64,000 nucleotides of DNA, from positions 62,001-126,000 of the forward strand of contig JAYMSP010000007.1 of assembly GCA_036897095.1 (NCBI GenBank), given 5' to 3'. Position 1 is the first letter of the stretch. Each line of letters opens with the position of its first letter. Below, piece by piece: positions 35,401 through 50,200 of the stretch. Both the position numbers and the translations under genes were made by a program. The stretch is from Plantago elongata (Eukaryota; Streptophyta; Magnoliopsida; Lamiales; Plantaginaceae). The notes beneath the pieces were generated by a model, which was not told the origin of the DNA, made no database searches, and saw nothing but the letters and a program-made list of their open reading frames with translations.

Positions 35401-37199
35401 TATCTTTTGGTAAATATGGTTACAGGAGCTGAGTAGTCAGCAGGAGTATCTGAAGCTTAAAGCGCGCTATGAAGCCCTACAGCGTTCTCAGAGGTCAGTT
35501 GTTAGACAAACCCCATCTAAACATTTACAAGATCAAAAGAAGCAAAAAGATTTTAGTCACTGAAGCTTGTCCATGCTCCAGATTAATCAAAATTTTCTTT
35601 TTTCAGGAATCTTCTTGGTGAGGATCTTGGCCCTCTGAATAGCAAGGACCTTGAATCACTGGAGAGGCAACTTGACATGTCACTGAAGCAGATCCGATCA
35701 ACGAGGGTAATTTTAATCACCTATACGATTAATAACGTTCCATGCAAACTCAAGTATTTCCCTTGCATTTGATGACACACCCTCCGTTATCTGTTTGTAT
35801 GTTTATGACACTCTACATTTGATGTATACTCCACATTGTTGTTTGCAGACTCAATCTATGCTGGACACCCTCAGTGATCTCAATCGGAAGGTAAATCAAC
35901 GTCTTTTAACTACCTCCCACTGTTTACATTATGCAAGTACTTAACCATCTTATGTTGGTCATTTGTATTGTTAGGAGCATGCACTTAATGAAGCTAATAA
36001 GACTTTGAAACAGCGGGTATGATTCTTCTTTTCCTCACATGACTATAGCGTTTAATATATGAAATATGCAATAAAACTTCAGTGCAAAGTCTTTATATGA
36101 ATCTAACAAATAGAAGCATTGCATAAACCTTGCATTACGTAATTGGATTGGTAAATTAGGTCCTTCTTAGCTCAAGTAATTCTGCATATATGGTGTTGAG
36201 AGTTTTGTTTAGGAAAAGAAAATTATAGCATGAATATAGTTTCAGCACAAAAAATGCTCCCTTTACAAACCCTACAGCATGTGCCTTCCAAGCGCAGTGC
36301 GTAAACTCCAGAACCAGAATACAACTGGTACAAACTTTCTTGCAGCTACTAATCCATAGAAAACCAACTCCAAAAACCATTACAAGAATATAAACCAACA
36401 GGAGAAAAAAGAAACTACTAACTCCCAAACCAAACTTAAGATTAAGTGCCATAGAGAACTTATGGCAGTGTGAAGAACTTTAACTAGACAAGAAGTATTC
36501 TGTATTACATCAGTACTACATACATAGCATCTCGACTATCTTTTGGATCGGAAACTCTGAATTTAACAAAGGATATCCTCTGGCTGATATTTTTCATTTT
36601 TTGTAGTTGATGGAAGGAAGTCAGATTAGTCTCCAGTGGAACCCAAATGCTCAAGATGTTGGCTATGGAAGACAGCCTACTCATCAGCCACAGGATCAAG
36701 CTTTCTATCATCCTCTTGAATGTGAACCCACTCTACACATTGGGTAAGTTTTTCAAAGTTTCTTGATCCTGACGATCACATACATACGTTCTTTATAGTC
36801 ATGATACCTTTTTACTATAACCACCTTTGAAATTGCCATGTCTATGTTTATATAATTACAATTCTTGGATGCATAGATCCATCATGCAATCATAGGGGGA
36901 TCATAAGACTATATCAAGTTAGTATGAAATTCAACATTGCATCTACCAAATCCTGAAACAGAATTTTTGTTAAAGGGAGCCAGTTACTAACAGCTCTTTA
37001 GTGCAAACTCTAGATATAGTTTGGAACCATTTAGTAATTACAGTTGTATATAAACCCGAACATCAAATTGTTTAAGCACTAGTCTATACAACTTTGCTAA
37101 CATTAATGCTGTAATCTGTTCAGGTTTCAGGCCGATCCAATTACAGTTGGAGGAGCAGGACCCAGCCTGAACAACTACATGTCAGGCTGGCTTCCCTGA
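32421..37199 (+). CDS. SEP3-like (AGL9-like): SEPALLATA3-type MADS-box (MIKC) transcription factor
   Basis: This is a class E floral homeotic factor that bridges A, B and C proteins in floral quartets and binds CArG boxes in the nucleus. Eight exons are placed: 32421-32605, 34343-34421, 35426-35493, 35607-35706, 35849-35890, 35975-36016, 36607-36743 and 37124-37199. They join in phase to give 242 residues. The MADS domain (residues 1-60, [20 protein letters not shown]) is near-identical to SEP proteins. ERYQKCNYG follows, then the K domain with [18 protein letters not shown] and [20 protein letters not shown]. The C-terminal SEP motifs are present: [17 protein letters not shown] (204-220) and the final [13 protein letters not shown]. 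These favour SEP3 over SEP1/2/4. Exon 2 has a NAGNAG acceptor (ctagcag); I chose the downstream AG because it gives the canonical CSSSSML. The gene looks intact. The FLC-like gene follows in the same direction. Confidence 0.95.
33521..33676 (+). mobile_element. Short retroposon in intron 1 of SEP3-like
   Basis: A 156-bp insertion is bounded by a perfect 14-bp duplication AAGTGAAGATCTTT at 33507-33520 and 33677-33690. It ends in an A-rich tail (TTTTTTCAAAAAGAAAAAAG). The interior is locally GC-rich (GAGAGGCACGGCTCGGGCCGG). A long perfect duplication and A-rich tail indicate target-primed reverse transcription, so this is a truncated LINE 3' end or a SINE. No clear A/B boxes are seen, which favours a LINE tail. 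The perfect duplication implies a fairly recent insertion. Confidence 0.8.
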
Positions 37200-38034
37200 T
37201 AAACTCCTCATCTGGAGCAAAATGCAATCTTGTGTCTGCTATGATGATGATCTTTTCCTAAATTTCAAGTTTCCAATGTTTGCTGTGTGTTTCTGATAAA
37301 AGACGATAAATTCTGTTTAATAGCGTGCACTATTATAAGACTGTGTAATTATAATTCCGCACTGTGGAATCGCTATTATAAGTTATTGTGTATTCGAGCT
37401 TGTGTACTTATCTTGCTTCTCCTTGTATTCTCCTGACAAATGTTATCACCATCCTATCTAAATATGTGATTCCCTGTTACTTTCTTTTGCATTGCATCTG
37501 GATCATATAATCATGAACATATATGCTTAATCTCGACAAGTGATTTGTTCGAATCCACGTTAGTGTTGGTTCCTTTCCTTGACTTGAACTTGATCTTCCT
37601 GGTTTTCTTCACACTGACATGGATTGTATTGTGACATTTTGATTTGAGTGACAAGAAACAGTATAAATACGTTCACATTGCTGAGAGCACTGAAGGTATA
37701 AGCCACAAATAGACACATTTCATTGATTATTTTCGTATATAATTAACAAGTATCAACAATGTGGGATATATCATCACAATTATTAATTATGAAATAAAAC
37801 CGTGTGATTATATTAGTAAAGAGTATTGGATTAATACAACACGCTAGGATTCGCTTGTCAAGTATACTAGTATAAACTAACTAACGATTATTTAGGAGTA
37901 AAAATTTATCATTTTACACTTACAACGTCAAATTAATTTGTAATTAAAATTATACCGTGAAAAGTAAAAATCAAGAAGAGTGTAATTTAATCACTAGAGT
38001 ACTTTACAAAGAAAAGTTAATATAAGGATAAGAG

Positions 38035-38348
38035 CCTGTTCTCTTAAATTGATATTTACCGAACTGAATAAAAATGAACTGAACTAGAGTAAAGTATAAA
38101 TTATAACTAAGATTTGAGTTGAACTGAACTGAAATAAGTTTTAGTTGATGATAACTGAGTCTAAGGTTGTGTTTCTCTTCAACTGAAGTAAGGTATAAAT
38201 TATAACTACGGTTGTGTTCTCTTCAACTGAAAATCACTTCAGTCCAGTTCAATTCAGTTCCATCCAGTTCAATTCAACTCGACTTAGTTATAATTTATAC
38301 CTTACTTCAGTCCACTTCAGTAAGTTTTAGTTAAATATAACACACCCT
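38035..38348. repeat. AACTGA-rich palindromic element, composite copy
   Basis: At least two nested copies share GTGTTCTCTTCAACTGAA, TATAAATTATAACTA and multiple CAGTTCAATTCAGTTC. Both strands of the motif occur, so each copy can fold. The end motif TGTTCTCTT-AACTGA recurs at about 38037, 38168 and 38213. A more decayed copy may follow at about 38480-38595. The family is a short non-autonomous foldback or MITE; the superfamily is not evident. Confidence 0.7.
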
Positions 38349-40721
38349 AAATTATATACATGTAGTTCACATTGAACCGCATGACTTAAGGTAATAATTT
38401 TAAACTATATTTTCAAGTAATACTTTTTAATTAATTTTAAATACAAGATCTACAATTTATGCTCTATTATTTTTCAAATTAAAATTACTTCAATTCAGCT
38501 TAATTCTATTTAATTATAATTTATATTTAAATTTTAATTTTAATTCAACTCCTCTTAATTTTATTCGATTCAGTTACAAAATTTCAGTAGAACGAACAAA
38601 ATCACCCTCATACAAATATTATAATAGATGTGGTGGATGGAAGCATGAATGTGGAAGAAGGCCAAAGGTGGGGCGAAACGTGTAGGTAGTTGACAAAGGG
38701 TGGTTTTGCATGCCCACGGTATTAAACACATTTTCTGCGTGGTGCTGCATATGCGAAGATTATTAACCGTGCAACTTGCCACTTGCGGTGGGACCCCAAT
38801 TTCAGTTTGAGTTTGAATAGGAATGGATGAATGAGTTACATAAAATCTACACCCGGAAACTGACTCGATTAATTCTTCGTAAAATGTAAAACATACATTT
38901 TTCAACTAAATAATCATCATTCCCTATACTACTCTTAATTTTTTAATTAAAATAATAATTTTAAACCATTTAAATAACTATTAAATCAATTATGTAATCT
39001 TTAAAAATTTAACCATCTAGAAGTTGTATCGTAAAATAGATTAAACATTATATTTTAAATTTTATCTTTTAATTATAGGTTAATTTTTTTGAACATGGAT
39101 GTAATTAAAATATGTAATTATCTAGTACTATTATAAAAAGGAAGAGGGTCAAAGTAGCTAGCGGATCAACTTTTATTTCCTCTATTTTACCTTTCATTAT
39201 AATAACTATTTTCCTTGCAACATTTTATATGGTCTAATCTTATTAAAAAATTATACCATAATTAATGATTCTATAATAATGTAAAAATTATTATTAACGC
39301 AATATTGTTTTCAATAATATTAATAATTTGGAAGTTTGTATGCGTTCATCGCGTGCTAATTTTTTAATATAAAAAATATGGAAATAAGTTGGAACCGGTT
39401 CATTCGGTGCACTTAGAAGTTAGAACCGGTCCAGCCGGAAAGGTGGTGATGTAAGTGTAACACGATGATGGGAAGCAAATATAGGAAGAATGAAAGAGGC
39501 CTTTCACACAAAAATAGAAGGTAAAAGAGGTGAAGCGAAAAAGTAGCTAGAGAACAAAAATAGCAATCAAAATAAAGTCGTTTTGTACAGGGTCCAAAAC
39601 CAGAAACGCGATACGATGTGGAGATGATATACATGAAACCGGGAACGCGCAAAGTGTCACAATCTCTGCCCCTCAATTTTAAATATGAAATGCTTATTAT
39701 ACCCTTCTAAAAATTTAATGAATAATTATATATTTAACAAAAATGAATTATAAAAAAAATTGGTACAATTGAGCTGGTGCACCTATATTCAATAAAGCTT
39801 CCCCTTACTAATTAATCACAAGTTCAATTTTTAATATTGCTAAATTTTCCAACCATTTTGTTCATATGTTTTTCTACCATTTTTTTTGACATTTCATTGT
39901 TTCTTTATTTTTCAGTAACATTTTTTATTATTTATCTTTTTTTATTCTTTTAGTTTACATTTCACAATCATATTTTATTTATTTATTTGTATATTCATTT
40001 ACTTAAAATACTTAACTTTATTTCATTTAACTCTTTTTATATTTTTATTTTTTCTATTGATAAATTAATTTACTTAATATATTTTTTAAAAAAATTATTC
40101 AATCTAAACAAAGTTATACTATATCTAATTCATCTGGTTTATGAGCATATAATTTAAAAAATTATAGTTTAAACATTATTCTTTATTATGTGAGTTTTGA
40201 AACATAATTTTTATTAGTCAATAATAATGAATGTTTAAAAATTAAATTTATAGTAAAAAAATTCGCTACCCTGAAATATATTTCTGCGTCCGTCCTTGCA
40301 TGTCCAAATTAAAATCAGTTGCCTTCTGCCCGTAAATTGCAGAATCCTACGTTGATCCTCGATCGGTTATTCTTTACTCCAGCATGAATTAACAAACACA
40401 CGTTTAATTTTTAAGAAACTCTCCTCGAGAGATCAAAAATTACTAAAATTTATATAAAATTCAGCTGCACAATTAATATATATATATAATAATAAATAAT
40501 ATTACATACAAAATATTACAATTTATACAAAGTTAAATTTATCTAATAACTCATTAATATATTTCTTTTCATTTGATAACTCATTAATTTCAGTTAATTT
40601 CAATTTAGTTCGCATAATTAATTTTTACACGATAAATAAATTTAGTTATGTCTTGTTCTCTTTGCCATAATTCAACTAAAAGGAAACAAACTCAGATTTA
40701 TTTGTAGTATGAACATGCATT

Positions 40722-40975
40722 AAGGTTATGTTATTATCAACTGAAATTTACTGAACTGAACTGAATTAAATTTAATTGAACTGGAATAGTTTTAAGTCGA
40801 AATAACATAACCTAACTGGAACAAATTAGTAAGTTTAGAAGAAGAAAACATAATTATTATTTCAACCTAGTCGAACTGAACTGAACCAATCCGAGCTGCA
40901 TATAAATGGAGTAAGGTGATGTTCTATTCAACTGAAATTACTGAACTAAATTAAATTATAAATTATAATAAAAAT
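40722..40975. repeat. AACTGA-rich palindromic element
   Basis: Starts with AAGGTTATGTTATTATCAACTGAAATTTACTGAACTGAACTG-like sequence and restarts at about 40915 with GATGTTCTATTCAACTGAAATTACTG. It shares the AACTGAACTGAA core and TATAAATTATAA of the 38.0-kb element. It lies 320-570 bp upstream of the FLC-like ATG, within its likely promoter. Confidence 0.65.
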
Positions 40976-41294
40976 GGGGTTAAAAAAGTTACCAACATTC
41001 AAAAACCTCTCACTGTATCAACTAAATTTCCATTTTTACCAATCGTCTCTCCCCTTGCCTGTAATTTAATGGAACCGTTAGAGTGTGAGTCAATTCAATT
41101 CACAATTGACAATAATACGACTCTCACATACCTCCAACTTTATCACCTTTACACCAGATCAGATTCCGTTTGATGTTTAGAATTGATTGATTGTTTATTG
41201 CTCAAAATTAGCAACTAGTACGAGTTATAGTACATAAAAGGAAAGATAAGCGTGTTTCCAATTAGGGAAAAGAATTCACCACCAGTCCAACACC

Positions 41295-44200
41295 ATGGGT
41301 AGAAGGAAGCTGGAGATTAAGCGAATCGAGGACAAAAGTGCCAGGCAAGTCACCTTCTCTAAGCGCAGGAATGGATTGATGAAGAAGGCCAGAGAGCTAT
41401 CGGTTCTCTGCGATGTTCAGGTTGGTGCTCTCGTCTTCTCCAATCGAGGAAAGCTCTACCACTACTGCAGCACTAACAGGTACATACACACAAATATTCT
41501 TCTCGATTTCACACCTTAATTTCTACTTTTCCGATTAGATCTCGTTTTACTGCATATCGATGATTTTTTTTGTTTTTGTTTTTTTCTTCTGAAAAGTGAG
41601 TAGAAACTGGATAGATTGCCCTAGGATGGAGAATTCCTAAATTAGAAATATGGATGAAGCTCAAATTAGTAAAAGTTGCCTTTCCTTCTCACTCAATGGA
41701 GTAGAGAAGAGACCACTCGCATAGGTGAGCCAAATAAGTGTACTATATATACTACAGGTGTCTCATACTCATAGTACTCTTATTATGACCTTTCAGTGTT
41801 TGAGTAGCTAACTTGAGGTATGTTAACAACTCACTTTATAACATTTTTTTTTTTGGAAATCTCATTTATTGTGTGTATTATACTTCTATTATTAGAATAA
41901 TAAGTATTTAGCTAGCCTTGATTTTACTAAATAATAAAAACTATGCGTAGGTCGTCGCAGTATATAACGAGGTGTGTGCAAGAGTAAACACCTGTATAAC
42001 GATTAAAACCAAGAAAACCAGGTTAAAATCAACTTAAACTTTCCAAAAAAAATTGAATCTATACTCCACTAAACAATCTATGGATATTAAAGGATACTTA
42101 CTTAGTTCCAACTGTAAGGACTCCTATCAATCACCTGATTAATTAGTATTCAAGCATTTAACAATCAGGTTATTAGTCTTTGAGCATTTGATCATTTTGA
42201 GTGATTTTGAGTTCCTTGCCAGTTATTTATGCCAGAGAGAGGCTACAACATGTGACAAACATAGACATCAATAACCTTCAGAACACACACCTATTATACA
42301 CATTACAAATTCAATATCCATTAATCTATCCATATCCTATTTAAATGATACTTAAATTTCAACTTCATCAACTAATATTATGTCCATTATTTATTATATT
42401 TTATTTAAATGATGGCAAACTTTCAACTTTCGTACATATTTAGATGGCATTCTTATTTTCTCGACTAAAATTAAAATGTGAAGATTCTCGAGGAGGAAGG
42501 TATACATAGAATCTTATCTCCATTCTATTTGGATAAGTAAATTGAATCTTATATGTTTGAGTCTTAGACTGAGTGATTCTTTAACTTGTCCATTTGGGTT
42601 TGATAGTCAGCCCGCCTAGTGTTTGTTGCTTTGGTAGCAAACTTTTATTAATGGAAAACATAATCCAATAAAGCCAGTTACATGTCATCAGGGAGCTGTC
42701 TGAAAGTTTAAACAATGCTTTGATTGCCTATTCAGCATATGTATAATATTGGGTTTCTATGCCAATTTGACTGATAGCCTTGTGGGCCTGATACATCATC
42801 ACTTTTGTTAGATGAGCCAAAAAGCTTGTAACTTTCTGTTCATGTGATGATGTGCTAGTTCGACCTAGATCCTTGGACTAGCATGAAATGATAGGTTTGG
42901 CAATGCTGCTAGCAGTTCTAACTTCTAGTGAATAAAATTAAACAATTTTTTTTAGCAAATAACTCATTTAAGGTCAAGTTACCAAAAATAACTTATAGTG
43001 GGGTATGAATGGTTTAATTTTTTGGTTGGTAAGTTTCTCTATTCTTGTTTTTGTCGACACTTGCATATCTACTCGAAGGATTAGTTAAAAATGACTTTTG
43101 GATTGCATGGGAAGTCGATTTTCTCAATGCTCGGATATCAACTCAAGGAAATCCATGCCTCATACAGCTGCTTCATCCATTCTCTCTTTTTTCACCACTA
43201 CTTTGAACTTGCTATCATACGTCTTCGTCATTGCCCATTTCCATCAATCATCATTCCCTCATCCCCCCTATCACTCACTTCTATCATCAACATAATAAAT
43301 AAGATGAATAGACTAGTCACACCATTAGGATATTTTTTGTTTGAAACGGCTAAGGTGACTCGAACCCCCGACCAATAGGTCGGGAAAAGCGGCTTACCAA
43401 CTAAGCTACACTTCGTTGTCTCACAACATTATGATTGATTGAAGTGTTGTTAATTTCGGAAACCGTTGAATCATGACCAAAAATATTGGACACCGGGATT
43501 GTGGGGATTGGATGGTCGAATATTACGTTATATACTCCGTCCTAATTCCAATTCCCCACATTCTTTTTCTTTTGTCCCAACCCCAACTTCTCATACCTTA
43601 GTACTTTATTCATCAATTTTCATACTTCTATCCATCCAACCTCGCATGCTAAAACTATTCCAATTGTTTGTGCACTGTCCTCTTCAAATAAGTGTCTAAT
43701 TAAAGTTGTATGTGAGCTTGGCCAAGAACTTCTTGACATAGTTCGAAACGACAATTACTAGCGATTTTGGCTTCAAATTATATTAAATGAACTAGAAGAA
43801 AAATGAAAGAACTAGAAGTTCTATATCCTATATGAATTGTTATGTTCTATTATATTCACTATTACATTGCGTGGTTGTGGATAAAACACACAAGAATTAA
43901 CCTTTTTTTAATTACCTATTGACTTTAGAAATATTTCATGTGTACTCTAGCATCAAGTCGATGCAATGTGCGACATACATGGACTTGGGATTCTTAATCC
44001 AAAGTAATTAACATATAAAATATCGATAATAATTACACACTGCAACATTAATTTAATTCTCTGCATCATCTAAGCCACGCCAATTCTTCTAGCACACATA
44101 TTAGCCACGAGTCAAGCTCAAGGTCAACTTTCAATGCTTTCAGTTCGGCAGCTTTGTGTAACCCAACTAAAATGTCTAGCAAACATACAATTATAAACCT

Positions 44201-47200
44201 AACTTTGTCTCGATTTCAACTTCTGGTAGTTCCTATAGTTGAAAGTCCATTCTAATATTGATAAATTTTGTTCACATATGAACGAATACTTCATCCTTCC
44301 CTGTTTTATTTACTCGTATTTCGCCCGTCCAAAATTCAATTACCCATTTACTTAAATGGAAAATATTCTCTTAATTAATTCATTATTTATTGTTTCTCCT
44401 ACTTTATTCAATCTCTTTCCTTTATTTACTTTTTCTTAAAACTTTTTCCGACCCTGCAGGTAAATGAAATCGGGACGGAGGGAGTATATCACTTCATCTA
44501 TCCCGATTCCAAGGTTTCCATCATTGTCTCGATTTCAATTTTCGGTACCCACCTATCCCATTAGCCCAATATAGTCCCCACGTGTAAGATTTAATGTACG
44601 AAGTGTCAGAGTACGAAAGTATGATGTAGCATGTGTACCAGTCGTTGTACCATTGTAGCAAACATTTATGTCGCCCCGGGTATTAGGGGCATGAGCTGAC
44701 ATCATCGTCGTCTTCCCCTCGTGTATCACTGTCAATTTGTTTAGGGTTGCAAATTAAACAATGGCAACTGGCTCTTTGAACTTGAACAAAATAAGGGGAT
44801 CACCAAGTTCCTACTTTTCTTATGTATGGGCTAGGGGTACAAAACCGAAAAGATGACTACTATGCACCTCGTTAAATATTCAAAATTTGGACCTCATCTT
44901 CGTTATTTTCCACATTCCCTTAATCCATGTGCCCCTTTACATCTTTTGCCACCATACAACTTTGAGAGGTGGTCATTGACATGGACTTCTTTACCATAGC
45001 CCTTTGGGTTGTACTCATGTCCATCATTCTCTAACTTATGTAGCCCTTATACTTTTTTTCCTTCATCCATCATTCTCTAGCATATGTTGCCCTTGCAACT
45101 TTTCTTCTTCTTATTCTAAGCTTCTCTGGACGAGTGCTTGTTCACTTTGGAGCCAACATACAAGAACTCCCCAATCACTCTATGACTCGTGATCACTCTT
45201 TACTTTTTGTAGATACTACCTCCATGACAATCATTGACATAATTCATGCAAACCAAGAGAATGGCTCATGCGAGTTCAAGGGATAGCCTTCACTAGGCCT
45301 CACATCATGGTTGATGTAGATTACTTGGTTCGTTCATCCTTGTTTTTGCACGCTTAACATATTATTTAGCTCAAATCTCTAAATTGCCTATAATTTTTTT
45401 TGCCATAGTTGTGAAAAGAGGCAAGGCACACCTCTCACATGCCCAATAGGGTTGTAATCTTTGATCCAATAGTTAGGCACCCTGGCCATCTTATCTTGTA
45501 TAAATGTCTAGGCACATTGAAGTCATGTATATGAACATGAATTGTGACACCTGCCATTTGCAACCCAAAGGAAATGAGATATAGTAAAACGTTTTGTTGG
45601 CTTGTATACACAATATAACACATACAAATGAAATATAACAAACTAAGATTGATGAGCTTTATATAAAAATATAACATGTACTTTACTGAAAAATCTAGCC
45701 AATATATATTGACATAGATTCCACCTCGAAGAGTAGGAGTGCATCGAAGTCTCATTGTCTTTGTAGGTAGTATGGTATCTATTTCAAACTGGAGCAATAC
45801 TTTCCTATGTGAATCTTAAGCTCTCATCCTCCTCTCAATTAACCTCTCTAACATTGTCTAACTTTTGTTGAATATGTCAAGCTTGAACTAATTGTTATCG
45901 TATGGATGTTTTATATGATTAGCGAATACACCATAAGCTAATGTTATCATTCCTGGAATGCGGCATGCAACATCCCACTAATGAATCCGGAACAGCAGTA
46001 GCAGCCGAAAATAATCTTCTCCTCCCCAACCTTCCCCATGCGTTTAAGGTAAGGTAACTTCCATTATCGAAATAATAATAATAAGGCTATGTTCTATTTG
46101 ACTTCAATTATCTTAACTAAACTGAACTAAAACCTGAATTAACTGGATGAGTTTGCAAACCAAGAGAACAAAGCCTAAGTCATATAATTCTTCACAGTCA
46201 TAAAGACTAGAAAAAACTTAGGAAATTGAGGATAAAATTGGTCATTTACCCCCAAATAATATTGTGGGACGTGTACGTTAAAATGAGCTTGAAGCTTAGA
46301 ATTTTTGCCGGAATCTTATAGTGCAAGAGTCGTGCAAGGCATACTAGGCATGGTGACTATCATTCTCACCTGTTTCCTTTCTTTTGATTTGCAATCTATT
46401 TGTCTACACCTAAACGTGACAATTATACATCTTATGACGATGTGTATTGTGCTTATTCTAGGCCTTTATCCCATCAGCTTACAACATGAGACGATGATAG
46501 CCATGTCTGCTCCTTGTGTTTGCAGTGCATGTATAGCTTCAACAAGAGCGATTCAAATGCTTTGGCATCTCTAAATTGAGCCATTCCTAGTTTAATGATA
46601 CCCTTTGCACGTGTCTTAATATAACTCATGATTGAACATGGAAAATGCTCGCCGACCTCACCATCAAGTCCTAAGAAATAGATCTAAAAGACCTCACTTC
46701 AAAAGCCACACCCTATATCCTACACAACGAAGAATGACATTGAGATCTATTAAAAACCCATGATCACTATGAACAAAATTTATTTCGAGAAAATGAATAT
46801 AGATGGGAAAACCTTAAAATATGTTGGTGGTTTATTTTATGAGAGATAAAGAAAGTAATAACAATGAATATAAGAACATTGGTTGACCATAAGAAATCTT
46901 TGTTATTTTTCAAGTGGGATTTATGTTGTCCATGAGGCCAAAGTAGGAAGTTGAATATGCGACTAAGGGCATATTAGAGAATGATTATAATTAAGGAGAC
47001 AAGCAACTAACTTCATATTAGAGAATGATTATAATTAAGAAGACAAGCAACTAACTTCGATGTACTTTTACTCAAAACCACTTAGAGTCTTTGCTTCGTC
47101 CTAGAGAATGTTGTCCAAGCACCATGGCACTATCACGTATGTTTAAATGTAATGTCTATAATCCAAGTCTGCTCTTTGTCAGTAATTGACAAATGAGCAC

Positions 47201-50200
47201 AACAAACTATCTCATCCAAACTTCGAGATACAATACAAGCAGAAACTTTTGTAGGTAAGTATAGAAACTCGTAGTGTATTATAGTATCCCTAGCAATACA
47301 TATATTGCATAATGAGTATCTGTAACATATTACTAGTCAAACATGAAACACTACAATCATGGTTAGTAAGCCTCTCCTTTTTCCTAGTAATTATGCCTTC
47401 GAGTGACTTTGTTTATGTTTTACTTCTGATCTTAGTACTTCACATCACAGTATTACCAGTTAGCATTTTATGATTTGTAACACTTGATTGTTACAATTTT
47501 TGAGATCTTTAATTTGCTCCACTTAATTCTGTGCTAATTTGTGCCAGCTGTCTGAAGGTGATGCCAACAATTTACTGAAAGTTAGATCTTGTTTACATGT
47601 TCAGTGTCTCATTCAACAAGATACCCATTTGAGAATTCAATGTGAACAACATTGCACACAATGGGCACTCTGCGTGAGCTTGGTTTTTCTTTACCTCTGT
47701 TGAGCTTCCATTCTTCACCCATTTGCCCTTCCATTAATTAGTGTCTTATTTGCTTCAGCTGTGACATGACCCGATGTCATGTTTCTTATTTTATTTTATA
47801 ACAATAACTAGCATTACATCAAACTCATCATGTACTTGTTATTAATACGTGGGACTCATGTATTGAGATATTGTAAAACATCTCAACAATGTGAGTACAA
47901 CTCTTTCCATACTTTCTACATGTTGCTTATTATTAATATACATGTGAATCATGTATATAGTACTATTATAAATATACATGTAGATCATGCATAGAGTAAT
48001 TGTAACACATGAACTATGTGACCATAACCTTTTCCATACTTTCAATCATGTAAAGGTATCTTATGTGCCCAGGGATGCGCCTTCTAGCACCGCTCTTGTT
48101 ATTTTTCATTTTTCTTTCTAAAGTAGGATTAATATCATGAGCATATTGCTAATGAGATACTTGATATGGTATGTTGTTATCCATTTGGATTATGAAGCAC
48201 ATTAACCTTTACATACATTCTCTCTCTACAAAAGAAGTTAAAAGTAAAACATAGTTACTCCCTCCGTTCAAGAACATTCTTCTCATTTCTTTTGTGTTCC
48301 CTCAAGTATTAGTTAAGAAAACTACATTATAAAAGTGTAATCATTGCACTACCATAATGCCATATTTCTAATTATATTTTCAAGTATGATTTAAGATTGA
48401 TTTATGTTCAAACAGATTTTCAGAGGAAATCAACTAAAGGAAATGGAAATTTGTTGATCGGACGGAGGAAGAATTACATGTATGAAAGTCTAAAGGGATT
48501 GGTTAATCTCAATACTATGTCGGACTGTACTAACGTTAGTACACCATTTAAAATAGAGCAAGTGTCATCTAAGCATTACAATTAACTTATTAATAATTTT
48601 AAAATTTTAAATAATTTTATAAATATAAATGTACATAATTACAAAATCACCCCTCCCTAATAATCCCCTTACATTTTAACCCCAAATTTAATCCTCTTCT
48701 CCAAAAATCACCATCCCTTTCTCTTCTTCTTCAATTATCACAACCACCACAAGCCACCGCAAGTCACCGGAGCTCCGGCGGACCAATTCATAAGGAAATC
48801 GCCATGACCATCACTTCCCCATCTTCAATGACGTGTTAGAGCTTCTATCGCTCTCCATGGTTGTTGTACCATGGAAGCTTGAAGCTGCTTCCATGGTTGT
48901 TATATTGAAGTTCGAAGTGGGTTCCATGGTGTAGGACTTTGGGGTCACGATTCAATTTAGACCGTAGGGTTGTAATTTGGGTCGTAAAAAGGCAATCGAG
49001 TTACTCAATTCTTAAATGATATTCTAAAGACCAAAGATTTCAGCGGAGAGGGACAGGGGGATGATAGTTTCTGGTTCTCTTGTTGCTAGAACATTCGGAA
49101 CCACACAAAACCTTATTTAGAATGAGATTCCAACTTAGCACCGTTTGTGTAAGATATTGGCAAGAGTTGCTTAGAGAGCATTGTAGTCCGTACGGTGAAA
49201 GTATAAGTTGTCTTTTAGGCGGAAGTATTGTCTACTATTGGCCTGTCTGGTAGAAGCGATCGGAAAGGAGAGGTGGTGGTTTACCATGCGTGGATGTCAT
49301 TGCTTTTAATCCGCTTATCTCCAACTCAATCCAGTTAACCAATATAGAACTATATGATACCACATTATTTTTAGATTTGGAAGTTGATAAAATACATCCA
49401 TTTAGCAACATCTTACGGTGGCATAACCCTAACTTAAGAACGACAAAGTTGAGTTTCAAACAAGGAAACACTTATGTGGTGAATGCCTACACTTATTTGA
49501 AGAAATACCCCAGGGAGTTGAAATTGAGGACAAATCCAAAGATTCCAGAACACGATAATCAAACTGCTATTGAATCCATGGTGATAGAATTCCATTTCAT
49601 CAAAAAGCTCAAACTTCTAGAAAGGTGTAAAATATAGTCATTTATATTAATGCTCATATACTCTACCGCACTTTTGGTCGATTTCAACCTTTTTTGGGAC
49701 TGTCTTTGTGGAGATTCGAACGCAAGTTGGACGTACGGCAGAGACTCTGATAATATCCCAATATATGAGCAGGCTTGCAGCTAATATGTCCATCATGCTC
49801 CCACAAGAGAAAGGTACAGGCTTTAATCGAATTCCTAACAATTATCTGAATGGCTAAAACACTTCCCTGGAGTAATAGAACCCTCGTCCTTCTTGATGCC
49901 TATATTTCTTCCCACGTGCCAACTATATGAGACTTAATTAATATTTGTTAGATCCCTAAAAATCGAATCGCTAAAACAAAGAGCATTTGCCTCCCCCAAA
50001 AACAAGGCCCCTTCCTCTCCAAGCCTAACCATCACATCATTTGGTCCTTGGATCATTCCCCTCAAGTTACCTGGACCTCTCATCGTTTCTTTGGAGCTAA
50101 TCACCTTTACTTCACGTTGAAGCGCCCTAAACCCTCCCCTGAATAGTACCTCCAGTTTTCTTGCTCAACACAATTGCTCGCCAAAGAAATAAATATAACT

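Larger units (their letters stand above)
37200..41294. other. Spacer between the SEP3-like and FLC-like genes
   Basis: About 4.1 kb containing the SEP3-like trailer, two AACTGA-type palindromic repeats (listed separately), and AT-rich DNA holding the FLC-like promoter. A locally less AT-rich stretch at about 38600-38860 and another at about 39405-39670 have frames on the minus strand but no recognisable protein. No other gene is supportable. Confidence 0.5.

Noticed and set aside
43356-43408. A functional tRNA gene on the minus strand
   Set aside because: The A and B boxes are good, but I find no paired acceptor stem and the segment ends in an A-rich SINE-like tail.
45435-45797. 120-codon minus-strand frame
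   Set aside because: Hydrophobic, AT-driven composition with no recognisable motif; it lies in intron sequence.
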